The notes beneath the pieces were generated by a model that worked only from the letters and a program-made list of their open reading frames with translations, made no database searches and was not told the DNA's origin. Below, in pieces: positions 36,461 to 48,512 of a stretch of 64,000 nt of DNA. Position numbers and translations under genes: made by a program. Source of the DNA: Pseudophaeomoniella oleicola (Eukaryota; Ascomycota; Eurotiomycetes; Phaeomoniellales; Phaeomoniellaceae); NCBI GenBank assembly GCA_003868215.1, contig QWDQ01000002.1:186001-250000 (forward strand), written 5' to 3'. The number at the start of each line of letters is the position of its first letter. Positions within the stretch are counted from its first letter, which is position 1.

Positions 36461-38483
36461 TCACTCCAACATCAACAGCACATCCTTCAAGACAGGCAAG
36501 GACGCGAATTCCTTGTTTGTCCCGGCGATGTGCTGGATGGTTTCTCGTGCGCCCATGGCTTTGCAGAGGTCGGGGATTTCCGAGGACGGGTCTGCGCCGT
36601 AGAGCAAGATGCCGAGGGAGAGGAGGAGGGCGGAGAGGAGGTCTTTGCGGGATGTCGTTGTTGTTGGGGAAGAAGTGGAAGGGGATGAGGAGGAAGTGGT
36701 GGAAAAGGTTTGGAGGGATTCGAGGAGGGAGGCTGTTAGGGAGATTTGGGATTCGGTGGAGATGCAAGGACCGAGAGATTGGGAGGAGGAGGAGGAGGAG
36801 GAGTTGGGGTTTTGTTGGAGGTGGAAGCGTGTGTTGTGGAGGGAGGTGGAGAGGTTGAAGGAGAGGGCGGCGGAGGTGTGGATTAGGGTTGGATGTTGGG
36901 AGAGGAGCGAGGATGTTGTTATCGTCAGGACGGTTTCGGAGAGGGTTGAGGTAGGGTCGTGGAGGGATGGGAGGTAGAGGTGGGTTGTAAAGAGGTTGCA
37001 GAGTAGTTGCAGGGTGCAGATGTGCAGGTTGTAAGGGAGGGGTTTGGAGGAGGAGAGCGATTGGGAAATCGGAGAGAGAATGGAGAGGAGAAGGACGTGG
37101 GATGGATCCTCGGCGGCGAAGAAGCCGGAGACACGGGCGTCGATGAATGAGACTCGTAGTAGGTCAATCAGCGCGAAATGGGAGTCGCGTGGGATATTGG
37201 AAAGATTCGCGGCAACGAATGAAGGGAGCCCGGATAGATCAGATGGGAGCGGTGTCGAGGCCGCAGGTTCGTTTGTGGCGAAGCGAGACTTGCAGAATGA
37301 CAGGAGAGATGACAAAGGAGGTGACTGCGCCAATGGACCGATCTTGCCTGCTAGTTTGTCCAGTGGGGGGGTTTTCTTGTAGAGCACAGGATGTTTATTC
37401 GCCTGGAAGTTTGGCAGTCGGAGAAGAGTGTGCGGGTGAGGTGGGTATGTGGTTTCGAGGAGCAGCCGTACGTTTGATCGGAGCTGTCGTTCGTTCGCTC
37501 CAGACCAGGTGTCCATCTTCTTGCCTTTTGAGAAAGACATGAACGTCGGTGTAGCTCTGACTTGATAACGCTGTGCGACATCGTAAGCGCCATTGATGTC
37601 GACTTTGATCAGGACCGCTTTAGAACCTGCTTCTTCAGCCAATTCGTCGTACGCAGGGTAGACGATCTTGCAGGGTGCACATGTGGAAGATGTAAAGAAG
37701 ATCACCGCGCAAGAAGACTTCGCGAAACCGAGTAATTCTTCCACCTGGCTAAGACTACTCACGTTGAGGACTACGCCAGATGGATACTTTGATATACTGG
37801 GTGAGGCTGATACTCTGGCAGTATCCGTATAATTTGCAGCAGCACCATTTGAAGTGGGTGCAGAGGCTGAAGCTGCATTCTGGGTTGGAACTGGAGGTAC
37901 AGCTTGGTGAGTGTCAACCACTGGCGCCTGTGTTACTCCTCGTAGCGCTGCATCGATTTGAGGCTTCATCATTTGGCCAAACGGAGTCGATAGGAATTTG
38001 TCTGGAAGAGTACGGATCTCTTCAGGGATCTCTTTTCCTACCAGGAACATTGACAGGTCTTGGGTGAAATTATTGCAGTTATGAAGGAAGAGATCATATG
38101 ACTGCAGCATCCGTTAGTAGAGAACGTGATAGTAAGTCAAAAAACTCGTACTTCTGCTGTGTAGATCTCAGCAAGGGACTGCATATACTCTTCGATCACC
38201 GGCATTGGCAGTTCTGTCTTTCCTTGGTGGATGATCTTCATTGGCTGACCATGGTGAGTACCTCCTGGCTTGGCCCTGTGCACACCTTGACCAAAGAAGT
38301 ACTCGATCCCACCGAAGACGAGAGAGGTATGATAAATAGCGTCAATGTGTATGCCGGTCAGACTCAACGAGAGTTGTCTTGCTAGGCCCTGCATGATGAT
38401 GAGTCCAGAGTCATCACCGATAGATACTCGTTCTGGCGGATGCATACCTTGGAAAGGTCGTACACATACAAGTCGACGTCCAT
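36461..38483 (-). CDS. PPPDE (DeSI)-thioredoxin-PUL fusion protein
   Basis: Three exons (38483-38448, 38388-38152, 38101-36461) with introns of 59 and 50 nt give 637 aa. Residues 1-150 are a PPPDE/DeSI-type cysteine isopeptidase domain: VDLYVYDLSKGLARQLS, catalytic H32 in YHTSLVF, GTHHGQP, and catalytic C100 in LFLHNCNNF. This family removes SUMO or ubiquitin. A Pro/Ala/Ser linker leads to a thioredoxin domain at about 200-305 with active site C232-A-P-C235 and the ATPTFMSF cis-Pro loop. The rest, about 313-637, is a helical PUL domain (LIDLLRVSFIDARVSGFF, CTLQLLCNLFTTHLY, LIHTSAALSFNLSTSLH), the fold by which Ufd3/Doa1 and PLAA bind the Cdc48 tail, with a Ser-rich insertion. It lies tail to tail with cdc48. 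Both catalytic sites look intact. Confidence 0.88.
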
Positions 38484-39002
38484 TTTGCCACAAAGAGTCA
38501 AAATGATCACTGGTCGTTTACTGCACTGGTCGTCTAGATTCTGAATGATGGATTGAGAACAAGCTGAGGCCTTCAATATCAAGCCTTGATCGAATATGAG
38601 ATATAGAGGAAGACGTGGTGGTTTGTTCCCTCAAGGCGGTATGGAACGTCAGCGAAGAACTGCCTGGGAATGTTAGGTAATCATGTTCCTGCGGAAGAAC
38701 CTTTCCGACCTCCGAGAGATACTTATGTACGGAGCAACTGCACGGCGATGTCTTCTAGAGTTAGGCGTTAAATCATTTGTCGAGAACTTGTTTGAAAAGA
38801 ATGAAAGACTCAGTTGTACTACACCTTATCGCAAGCGAAGATCCTACGTATTACTGTAATGACCAATAGTACAGGCACCCATGTTGCGCGCGCAGAGACT
38901 GCCTTATCAGTTTCAAGGTAGCCTAATCAAAGGCATTACTACTATATGAAGTCTGCGGTCAAGGTTGTGGTTTCTGTCTTTGCGTTATACTTCTTTTGTT
39001 AG
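38484..39002. promoter_or_regulatory. Divergent promoter region
   Basis: 519 bases between the start codons of the PPPDE-thioredoxin-PUL gene (minus) and the secreted hydrolase gene (plus). No clear TATA element was assigned. Confidence 0.4.
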
Positions 39003-41023
39003 ATGTTCATGATGTGCCTCATATTAAAAGTGATGTTATTGCTCTACTTCGTTCTATCGCAGGCATCACTGGCAGAGAACTGGAGCAATACTTCTGACTG
39101 GTCAGCAGTGCAACCATCGACCTCATTGATCTATCATGATTGCTATAGCGAATTCCAATGTGCGAGATTGTCTGTACCTCTTGACTGGCAGAACCAGAGT
39201 TCCCAGCATTCTGTTGCCATCGCAATCATAAAGCTGCCGGCAACTGTCCCGGAGACCGATGAGACCTTCGGAGGAACCGTAATCACCAATCCTGGCGGCC
39301 CCGGAGGATCCGGCGTATCTGATCTTCTTGTCCATGGACATTACCTCCAAGGCATCATCGATGGTCAAATGCATTATGAAATCCTTTCCTTTGATCCTCG
39401 CGGAGTGTTTCACAGTACTCCCAGGGCTGATTGCTTCGAAGATGAGATCTCTCGACATATTTTCGACATGCAGGTACGCGAAAATGGTCATCTTGACGCC
39501 GGTGATGATACACTGAAACGTCGATTTTCACGTGCTCAGGCATTTGGGAAGCTGTGTGCAGACGGTGAGTCTTCCAGAGCACAGGGTGGTGTCAACATTC
39601 AGCAATACACTTCAACGGCATCGGTGTCGCGCGATATGCTTGAGATAGTAGACAGAGTGGACGAGCTACGGCGTAGAGAACTTGGAATTAACAACGGACA
39701 TGGCAACGAAGACCCTAGAGAAGATACTCATGGTATAAAACGAGAAGCGAACTTACAGTACATTGGATTTTCCTACGGCACGCAATTGGGCAACACCTTC
39801 GCCTCTATGTTTCCCGACCGAGTAAGCAGGATGGTTTTGGACGGAGTCGTTCACGCGGATGACTACACGCACGGGGTAAGTGCTTTGTCTGAGCATCCCT
39901 CACCTTCGCCGACGAAAGATGGGAATACCTAACCCGTACACAGATGTGGAGCAGCAATTTGAGGGACACCGAAGCAGCCGTTATGGATTTTTATGATTCA
40001 TGTTATACAGCCACAGATTGTCCCCTCCGGTCAAAATCTGATTCTACAGGGCTGGATATCAAGTATCGTGTTGATGAATTTCTCGATGAAATTGAAAAAT
40101 CACCACTCACCCTAGTCCGCGGCAGTTCCACGGAGCTGATCACTGCGCGAGATATCCAAGCGATCTTCCAGATCCCTATATATATGCCAGTACCATATTA
40201 CGAAGTGCTGGCCCACGTTCTAGCAGACTTGTTGGCAGGAAACTATACCCTGTTGCTTCAGCAGATGGACGGACCCTTAGCAAGCGATGTATGCCCGCTT
40301 TCAGACAGTAAGATATCCAACAGTCTTCCCCTTGAAATTTCTGAGCGGTCGGTTCAGTACACCTGGGGCCTTGATGCCGCTTTATCCTATATCTGTGGTG
40401 ATGGCAATGACTTTAGCAACGTAACCATCCTTGACCTTTCAGACTACATCCAACGACTGCAGAAGGACTCTCCGACCCTTGGTGCAACGTGGGCGGAATT
40501 TGGCTTCCAGTGTTCGGGATGGAAACTTCGACCCTTGCGATTTACAGGGCCATTTGGAAGGTCGACACCGGCATCAAGTGTTTCGGATTCACAACCCACA
40601 TCAGTCCACGACTCAAATCCCCGACAGCAACTCCCAATCTTGCGTGCCTCTTCTCGACGGCCACGCACAGCACCAGTTCTTTTCCTTTCCAGCAAGACCG
40701 ATCCCGTAACACCACTGTTCAATGCTATTGCTATGTCAGCCCTCCATCCCGGTTCAGCTGTCGTCATCCAGAATTCTGTCGGTCATTGCGCAACATATTC
40801 ATCACCTTCGTCCTGCACAAAGCGTTTGGTTGAAGAGTACTTTGACAAGGGGAACATCCCGGAGAATGGGACAATGTGCGAGCCTGATTGCACAGCATGG
40901 AATAGAACGGACAAGTGTAACAAGTTTGAGCCTCTGGGGGTTAACAACATTGGTCCGATGAGGTGGCTGAACTCACGACTGCCTCTCATAATTGGGAGTG
41001 GCGAGATGAAAGGAGCAGTCTAG
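39003..41023 (+). CDS. Secreted TAP-like alpha/beta hydrolase (S33 type)
   Basis: Exons 39003-39875 and 39944-41023, 68-nt intron, 650 aa. A hydrophobic signal segment covers residues 1-24 (core KVMLLLYFVLSQASLA), so the protein is probably secreted or vacuolar. The alpha/beta hydrolase fold shows VITNPGGPGGSG (oxyanion loop, near 93-104), SFDPRGV, nucleophile S257 in GFSYGTQLG, D544 in SSKTDPVTP and H572 in SVGHCAT, which is the complete triad in the arrangement of fungal tripeptidyl-aminopeptidase-like (TAP C-terminal) enzymes. Several NxT/S sites and paired Cys agree with secretion. The substrate is probably short peptides, by family. The first of several close Met codons was chosen as start. 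Confidence 0.85.
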
Positions 41024-41513
41024 ATCGGTGCATTAAACCGTCCTCCCCCAGTCGAGCTTATCGGTCTCAAAGCCTGTTAAATTATGACGAAGACCTTGAT
41101 ATCTGGGATTTTGTACATCCCATCTCATGATGCTGGATCAAAGATATTATGATATTTAGCCAAGTTACTCGACATTCTCTGGTGAGGTCCCAAAGTCTGT
41201 CACAAATTCTGTCCCACAGTACGGTAATACTTGTACTACGGTAAGGTAAGATAGGTCAGGTTGCTGAAGGTATTAGTTACTGCCTGGATCTATTACAGTA
41301 ATTAATTATTACAGTAATCAGATTATTTACGTTGACTCTCTCCTCACCAACCATCAACTCGATTATTGTTTATATCACAGTAATCACCACCAAATCTCTC
41401 TGCCTTTTTGCCTAAAGAGCTTGCATAAACAGCAACTATTCTTTGATTGATCATCGTATGCGGTACTAAACAGAAGATTATTGCTGAGTTTTATTTTGAA
41501 TACGTGCCCGACA
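41024..41513. other. Intergenic region before the HSBP1-like gene
   Basis: Contains 3' UTR of the hydrolase and promoter of the next gene, with a run of ATTACAGTAATTA elements near 41290-41320. No gene seen. Confidence 0.4.
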
Positions 41514-42290
41514 ATGTCCATCAGATCAGTAAGTAAACCACTACACGTCCACAGCTACGAACAATACACAGACCTCTTATACTAAATATTGCCCCATTGT
41601 CTCCTCGTCCTATCCTTTTTTTGTTCTCTTGTCATTTCAACTCTCAGATCTCATCGTCTCTTTACTCTGCGTTTGATACAAATTCTGTCATTTCACGACG
41701 ATCTCTAATGGCATCTTTCTTCTCTTCTCAGGCCACTCCTAACATGAGTACGATCGGCTCCTCAAACATCGGTGCCTCTCGCCCCGCCACATCAAACAGC
41801 AGCAATACTCCACCGACCTCGACAACGGCATCGACAGCGGCAGCCGCAGAAGCTGCCACGGACTTGTCCTCAGCGATAGACGAGTTCCTCGGCGACCTTG
41901 ACAGGAAATTCAAGACCATCGGTGATGAAATCCTAGGGAAGCGTAAGTCCCTTGTTTTCTCTCTATCCCAACCCAGTCCAGTCTCCTTCTATTTCATCCT
42001 TTGCACCGCTCCGCTCCCTCCTTTCCATTACAAATTTCCCACAAAACCTTCCCACTCTCTCCTCTTACCCCCAACCCCCCCAGGCTGGGCTCACAGATAG
42101 AAAACAAACAGTCGACGACATGGCCGCCCGCTGCGACAGAATAGAAGCCGAAATGCGAATGCAAGAACAAGCCATGATGAGCAGCAGCAGCCCATCGCCG
42201 TCATCAGGGGAGTCTTCACGGACCGCGTCAAAGGAGTTTTTGGGTGGTGGTGCCGGTAGCAACTCTAGTGGTGGTGGCGAAGGACAGTAG
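41514..42290 (+). CDS. HSBP1-like small coiled-coil protein
   Basis: Model: exons 41514-41528, 41732-41942 and 42112-42290, 134 aa. The core, restored by splicing over the second intron, reads AIDEFLGDLDRKFKTIGDEI then LGKLDDMAARCDRIEAEM, which aligns with the heptad pattern of heat-shock factor binding protein 1 (QMQDKFQTMSDQIIGRIDDM in animals). HSBP1 is a small trimeric coiled coil that binds HSF1 and also takes part in WASH complex assembly. The flanks are Ala/Ser/Thr-rich and disordered, and the tail is Gly/Ser-rich. The first exon (five codons, donor GTAAGT, 203-nt intron) is less sure; a start at the ATG at 41744 is the alternative. The second intron uses the acceptor AACAG, since the nearer CCCAG would break the heptads. 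Confidence 0.72.
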
Positions 42291-42716
42291 TAGTAAGTAG
42301 TCTGTGAGAAGATGAAGGAGGAGGAGGGGAGGAGAGGGCTGTTGAAGAAATGATGGTAGTAATTGGTTCATGACGGAGATGCAAGATGGCCTTGGGAAAC
42401 GCTTGTGCGGTGGGGCCAAGGATCATGCAAAAGACCATGTCAGCCTCCAACGGCAGGACTGAGGTGGTTTGGTCCTAGCCTCATAGTTGTCTACGGCACA
42501 GAGCAGAAAGACCAAGTGAAAACGACTGATCATGAATGTGGGCGTATGGCGTTTCGGTGTATGTGCAACCTATCTATCTAAAGTATTACTCTTCCCAAAA
42601 GTCGAACATCATCCTGCTCTTTCAAGAACACAGTATACCTCCCTGATCTACCAAAGTCCCCCCCTTTACGACACCTATTGCCCAATGAGTAACTTCATTT
42701 ATACCGTCCCTTTATT
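42291..42716. other. Convergent 3' region
   Basis: Short stretch between the stop codons of the HSBP1-like gene and the ABC transporter. No gene seen. Confidence 0.45.
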
Positions 42717-45700
42717 TCACGTCTCATACAACTCCTTGAACGCGCTTTTCCTCCCCAACAGGTTCCCCGGTGTATCGCACTCGATCAACCTCCCGTTTCC
42801 CAACACCGCGATCCGATCAAAATCGACAATGGTATTCAGCCGATGCGCGACCGCGATGATCGTGCAGCCCGCGAACTCTTCCCGGATGACGCGTTGCATC
42901 AACTCGTCCGTCTTGACGTCGACGCTGCTGGTGACCTCGTCGAGGATGATCACTTTAGACTTGCGGAGGAGGGCGCGAGCGAGGCAGAAGAGCTGCTTTT
43001 GGCCCAGGCTGAGGGATTCTGATTCCATGTCGGCGTCGAGACCGCCTTTGGACTCGATGGTGGACCAGATGCCTACTTTGCTCAGAGCAGCGATGATAGA
43101 CTCATCCAGGGTTTCTGCCCCGTCCACTTGGTGTTCTGTGCTAGCCTTCCCGTCGTCTCCAACCCATGGATTGGCATTGATGCGATAAGTTCCTTTGATG
43201 AAATACGGTTCTTGAGGAATGACATTCAACCGTTGTCGAAGAATGTTGCGAGGGACGAGGGAGATATCCACATCATCGATGGCGATAGAACCATCGGCGA
43301 ATTCCAGGAGATGCAAGAGAGAGGATAGAAGACTGGACTTGCCGGATCCGCTTCGACCGCAGATTCCGAGGCGTTCCCCCGCACGAATACTCAGGCTGAT
43401 ATCGGACAGGACGACTTTCGAGTCTGCACTGTACGAGGCACTGAACCTGTTGATTTCCATCGCACCTTGAACTGGCCAGGATAGATCTGGCTCTATGATT
43501 TCGTCTGGCTTAACCTCCTGTTCGGTTTCAGTTACAAATGACCGGATACGCGCAACGGCCCCAATCGAGGTCTCGAGAGAGGTATACGACTTGATCAAGG
43601 AGGCAAGGACCATGTTGAAAGACATGATGTTGAGCAGAGCGACAGCCACGAAACCAGCATCCAGCCTATGGCGAAGGACATTGATTAAGACCATCAGCAC
43701 AACTGCCAACACCGCAACGGCAAGATCCAAGACGACTGCTAGCCAGCGCTGGACGCAGAAGAGGAGATAGAATGGCTTTTGCGACTCATCCAAGAACGCC
43801 ATATTTTCCTCTCGGAATCGACTAGCCCAACCGAAGGCTCGAATTGTTGCCAACCCTGAAAGTGATTCTTGAAATTGCGAGTATAATGGTGTTTTGGCTT
43901 CGAGATCGAGGAGTCGCATCTGACGCGAAGTCCGCAGATAGATCTTTTGAACTGCCCATAGAATTAAGACTAGAAAAGGTATTGTCGCGGCAAACTCTCC
44001 AGCAGATATTAGGATCAGCGCGAACGTTATCACGACGACGAAGACCATGAATATGGTCTGAATAGCAGTGATTGGCAGTTCAAAGTCAATGATAGATAAA
44101 TCTTGCGAGAATCTCGATGTGAGCGATCCAGTATCAGTGTAAGTGAAGAAGGAAAGTGGTGCCCTCATAACAATTCGCAGAAGACTTGAATGTAAGCCTG
44201 ACGCAGTCCTCGGAATGACCTTGAGTATGTAAATCCAACAGGCACCAGTAATTGCAAAGATTGAGATGACTTCGAGAGCAACATATAGCCCCATGTATAA
44301 GCCGTTCACCTTGTTTCCATCTCGAGTAACAGCTTCCGCCCAGTACTTGATTAGGAGCTCGGGACTCTTGATGGCGATGGAATAGACAAGGCACATTATG
44401 ACGAACAAGATCATCAAAAAGATACCGGCCGCTTGGATGTAGTACTTGTAGATAGTCCAATCTCCAGATCTCCTTGCTAAATCATCAGCAGCATTCTCTA
44501 ACTTTTGGTCTTTCGCCTTGGTTTGGCGATCTTTCTTCTCCGGAGCTGAAACCTGGTTATCTTTGACTTCCTTGGATATTGTGGTGAGAGTTTGGACATA
44601 ACCACCACCTCTGCGCAATGACTCTAGTGTCCCTTGTTCAGTGACGGTACCGTCCTTGACCACAACCACATGATCACAGTAAAGAAGGCGATGCACTGCC
44701 CAAGTCAGTCAAGCGAAAACTTGGATGTGAATTCACCTACCTGCGTGAGTTACCATAACCACAGTCGTCTTTGACTGACGCAAAACACCGGAGGGGCCGA
44801 AGACCTTGGTGAATATGTGTTCCTCAGTATCTGCATCCAGACCACTGAAAACATCGTCCAGCATCAGAATGCTTTTCCTGGAATAGATTGCTCGCGCAAG
44901 TGCCAATCTCTGCTTTTGACCCCCGGAGAGTGAGATGCCGTTGCTGCCAACTAAGGTCTCATCCCCCTGAGGCATTGCATCAATATCGTCATGCAGTCCG
45001 CAGCAATCCACCACTGTATCATAGAAAGCGCTATCGAACAGTGACATGCCGAGTATGTTGTCTCGAATTGTACTATTTCTGATCCACGGGATCTGGTCTG
45101 CAAATGCGACCTCAAGGGTGCTGGAATATACGAATCCTTTACTGGAGTCTGTTTCACCGAGCATACCTTTGAGCAACGTACTTTTCCCTTCGTCACGATC
45201 AGTAAGTATAAAGGAAGACAGTAACCCAATGACATACCATATCCGACAGGGCCGATAATGAAAGTGAACTCCTGGTTGCGGATACGAAGATTAATATCGT
45301 GTAAGACAGGAGGCCCGTCAACTTTCCAACCAAAACTCGCATCTTGAACAACAATGGCATCCTCAAAAATTGGCTCCGAGGCAGTGACCAGTCTGTTAAG
45401 CTCGATGTCAACCTGGTGCGATTGTAGACTACTATACTGGGAATTTGTGGAAGTCCTGTCAGGTCGTGACATTCTTAGTCGATGATCGTATCGATGGGGT
45501 GACTCGAGATACGACTGAATACGGTCATAACAGGCAATCGAGCTGATGATCCTCACATAGGAGCTCGAAAGTATGGCCAGTGGCTCTTCTATCAGGTTGA
45601 TTATAGACAACGATGTGAATGCTTCTGCAGTATTCAATCTCCTACCCGTTATTGTGGCCGAGATCACGAAAACTGCGAAGGTAGAAAGCGGCGCGAGAAT

Positions 45701-47449
45701 GGAAGGAAGATTTCCTGAGAACGTGTTAGTGCCATGAGACGGTATGAGTTGTCCAAAAAAGTCCTCACCCATGAGGATGGAAAACGTGAAGAACCATCTA
45801 TACTTTTGTGCTTTCAAAACCTCTTCTTCTCGTAATTTCTGAGTGAGACTCTCAGCAATGTCACTAAGACCAAGTAATTTAATGCTCCGCATTGACCCGA
45901 GCAGTCTTGACGTGAAAGCTATTCTTGTTTGTATCGCATCGACCCAAGTCTTTTGAGAGGAGATAGAATATTTCGTGACCCACGCAGTGCCGGAGGCGAT
46001 CACTACGCCAGTAGTTAGTGTCAATAGCGATGACCGTCGAATTAGACTGACATACCAATGGCGACGATAGCGGGTGCAATACAAGCGACACCCAGCGAGC
46101 GCTCTAAAACGAACAGTGCAATCCCAATTTCAATGAAAGCTGCCCATGTATCATTCATGAACGCAAGAGATGTGGTTATGCGCTCGATATCTGATGACAT
46201 CAAGGTCAACGACGATGACTCGTCCACTGACGTTAAGCGGAGGTCTACTGTCTTCGCATAGATCATCGACACTAAGCCACCACGGATCATTGTGATATAT
46301 CGATTTTGAAGATGCGTATGCAGTGCAGTCAACGTCTGAAGACGATATTAGCTTTATGTTGACGGAAAACGAGGGAGCATTATCGATGACATACAGCAAT
46401 ACCAACATAGACAAGCAGATAAGCACCAACGAGGCCCCAGCCAAACGAGTCTGGATCAGTACCTGAAACGAAGACGGTCGTTCTATTTAGCAGAAAAGGC
46501 TGGGCAAACTTGAATGCGATGAGAAGCAACCTGGGCAGCGCTGAGATGGCAATTGGCCATTGGATGCTCTTGAAAGTAGCAAAGAATAACGCATGATATC
46601 GACTTTTGTTAGCTAGGGATGTTAGCGTACGCTCCTCGATTAAACACTGCATATCAACCTTCAGTCCATGTTCGAACAAATTTGCGATACAATGTATCAG
46701 ATCGTAAAGAGTCATCGACATCATCCAGATCGGCAAGGCTCAGATTCCTCTTGAAGCCAATTCTGAAGACTGGATTTAGCCACCAGAAAACGCTCCGGCT
46801 GTAAATACCACTAGTTGCCTCGGGCGGAAGATCTTGATATTGCTGCAGTAGAATGCCTCTCTTCTCAACCGCTTCAAGTACTAAGATCCCAAGTTTCAAG
46901 CCAAGGGAGACGGTCTGGACAATCGCCATATGCCGGAAGTCCTTGATTAGCCAAAGCGTGCGTGTCCGTGCCGTGTCAAATGGCAAGGACAATGCTAAGT
47001 AGAGGTTTATGAGGAGCGACGGTCGTACCGTTCGGGAATGCTCAAAGTAAGAAAGTACACACAAGCCGCACGCTGCAGCGAAATCGATAGCGGAAGCCGG
47101 GATTGAAAGAGGAGTATCCCAAGCATTGTTTGTGGCCCAGAGTATCAGGAGCACGAACTCAAGCACAGAGAAGCCAGCCAGGAAGGCCTGTATTCAGTTC
47201 AATCAATGCGACACCGGGACATGCAGGGTAACGTACGACTTTGTTCAACCGCTGTGCATCTGGGCTGACCTTTTTCGAAGATGTCCATAGCCAAATAGTC
47301 CTGATCGGAGCCGCAGTCAAAAGCAAAGCAGAAGGGACGAGTGCGAGAAATGCATCCTCGAATATCAAAGTGAAATCAAAATCCTGACGGAAGCCCTTGA
47401 CAATTGGACCGAAGCGATTATCCGCACTGGAGCTGGAGTTTACATTCAT
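42717..47449 (-). CDS. ABCC-type (MRP-like) ABC transporter
   Basis: Full-length ABC exporter of subfamily C, fungal multidrug/conjugate transporter type. Eight exons (47449-47237, 47187-46659, 46612-46395, 46335-46056, 46002-45769, 45714-45238, 45187-44741, 44695-42717) with introns of 45-59 nt give 1458 aa; all seven junctions keep phase. Order: N-terminal TMD0-like helices, TMD1, NBD1 with Walker A 646-653 (GPVGYGKS), signature LSGGQ 737-741 and Walker B ILMLDD 757-762 (Asp in place of the catalytic Glu), linker, TMD2, NBD2 with Walker A 1246-1253 (GRSGSGKS), signature LSLGQ 1361-1365, Walker B with catalytic E1386 and H-loop H1417. A weak NBD1 and a competent NBD2 are normal in subfamily C. 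One intron falls inside the NBD1 Walker A. Start is the first ATG in frame at 47449. The substrate is unknown. Confidence 0.92.
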
Positions 47450-48038
47450 TGTCACCACGATGTAGCTGTCCTGCGCTCAGAGATTGGATGACACCAACTT
47501 TTGAACAGGGAGAGGACCTGCCCAACGGTCATGTAAGGCTGTTATAGAGATTCTACAACATACTTAATGATCACATTGCGCGTCTTGGATGTCGTTGCTG
47601 AGTCACTGGGAAAAGGCAACAAGATAAATCTCGTCGAAGGTGCTGGACCTTATCGTCCATGTTCACTGTATGACATCGCGGTTCCCCGATAGGTAAGGTA
47701 AGGTACATAGTAGGCAGCCATATGGACGGCACACTCGCGCGGTGCCGCGTAAGGACGAGAGGGAGAGACGCAACGAAATACGTGCTCTGTTGTATGCAAT
47801 TCGTATTCATTTTCTTCCTTAATTGGCTGAAGCTTAGGTACGTTGTCCCGAGGTAAAGTTACCAAAATCGAACTCCACAAATCAGATATCCTTTTGTTGA
47901 CTAATTGACTTACTACGTAGTATCCGCGCATTCGCAATAGCCTGATAAGCACAAGCGCTTACTTGCAGTTCAAGCTTAGAACTACCTGCTCGAGGGCAAG
48001 GCGACGCTTATCTACATCTACGCTGCTACAAATAAAAC
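47450..48038. promoter_or_regulatory. Divergent promoter of the ABC transporter and the ENY2-like gene
   Basis: 589 bases between diverging start codons, with a TACTACGTAGTA palindrome at 47911. No TATA element assigned. Confidence 0.45.
47911..47922. repeat. TACTACGTAGTA palindrome (copy 3)
   Basis: Exact copy of the 12-bp palindrome, 117 bases before the ATG at 48039 and 462 bases before that of the ABC transporter. Confidence 0.6.
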
Positions 48039-48512
48039 ATGGCGCCAGACCTGACGGCAGCTTCAAAAATCCAGGCTCCAGCATCATTGCTGGATCCGGA
48101 TTCCTCGTCGTTACCCCCGACCACAAGGAATGCGCTTCTATCACATCTACAGGATTCCACGACCATTCCTCGTCTCAACAGCCTGCTTACCGATTCGCTA
48201 GCACGCGCCGGCTGGACAGAGAGAGTCCATGACCTTGCGCTGGAGCTGCTGCGAAGCGGGCAATGCGCCAACTTTGGAGAGGTGTTGACTGAGGTCAGTC
48301 GGAGGGCATGTCAAGGGCTGAGCAGGGCGAATACAGAGACCAACGGAAGCAATGACTCTGCGGACCCAGCAAATCTTGATATCAAAATACCCCAAGAGGT
48401 CATCGACAAGAGCGTCAAGTTTTTGAAAGAGGAAATCGAGGCGGTAGTCGAAGTCGTTCACGACGAGAAGAACGGAGCTCTCACGAATGGGGTGAATGGG
48501 CATAAAAAATAA
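48039..48512 (+). CDS. Small helical protein resembling Sus1/ENY2
   Basis: One exon, 157 aa. After a Ser/Pro-rich start, residues about 35-145 show the helix pattern of the Sus1/ENY2 family: LNSLLTDSLARAGWTERVHD (short helix, Gly-Trp, helix), LALELLRSGQCANFGEVLTE, then IPQEVIDKSVKFLKEEIEAV near the end, equivalent to the VPDSVKKELL helix of ENY2. Sus1 serves the SAGA deubiquitinase module and TREX-2 mRNA export, but fungal Sus1 is about 100 aa; this protein has an insertion rich in Asn/Asp/Ser between the third and fourth helices and a longer tail, so it may be a relative rather than Sus1 itself. The assignment rests on pattern by eye. Confidence 0.6.
   Translation: MAPDLTAASKIQAPASLLDPDSSSLPPTTRNALLSHLQDSTTIPRLNSLLTDSLARAGWTERVHDLALELLRSGQCANFGEVLTEVSRRACQGLSRANTETNGSNDSADPANLDIKIPQEVIDKSVKFLKEEIEAVVEVVHDEKNGALTNGVNGHKK

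Noticed and set aside
36517-37542. Plus-strand ORFs opposite the PUL exon
   Set aside because: They are Arg/Gly/Glu-rich complements of the Ser/Thr-rich PUL coding sequence.
42717-47449. Secondary-metabolite or resistance cluster around the ABC transporter
   Set aside because: Neighbours are an HSBP1-like protein, an ENY2-like protein and housekeeping genes; there is no backbone synthase or tailoring enzyme in the window.
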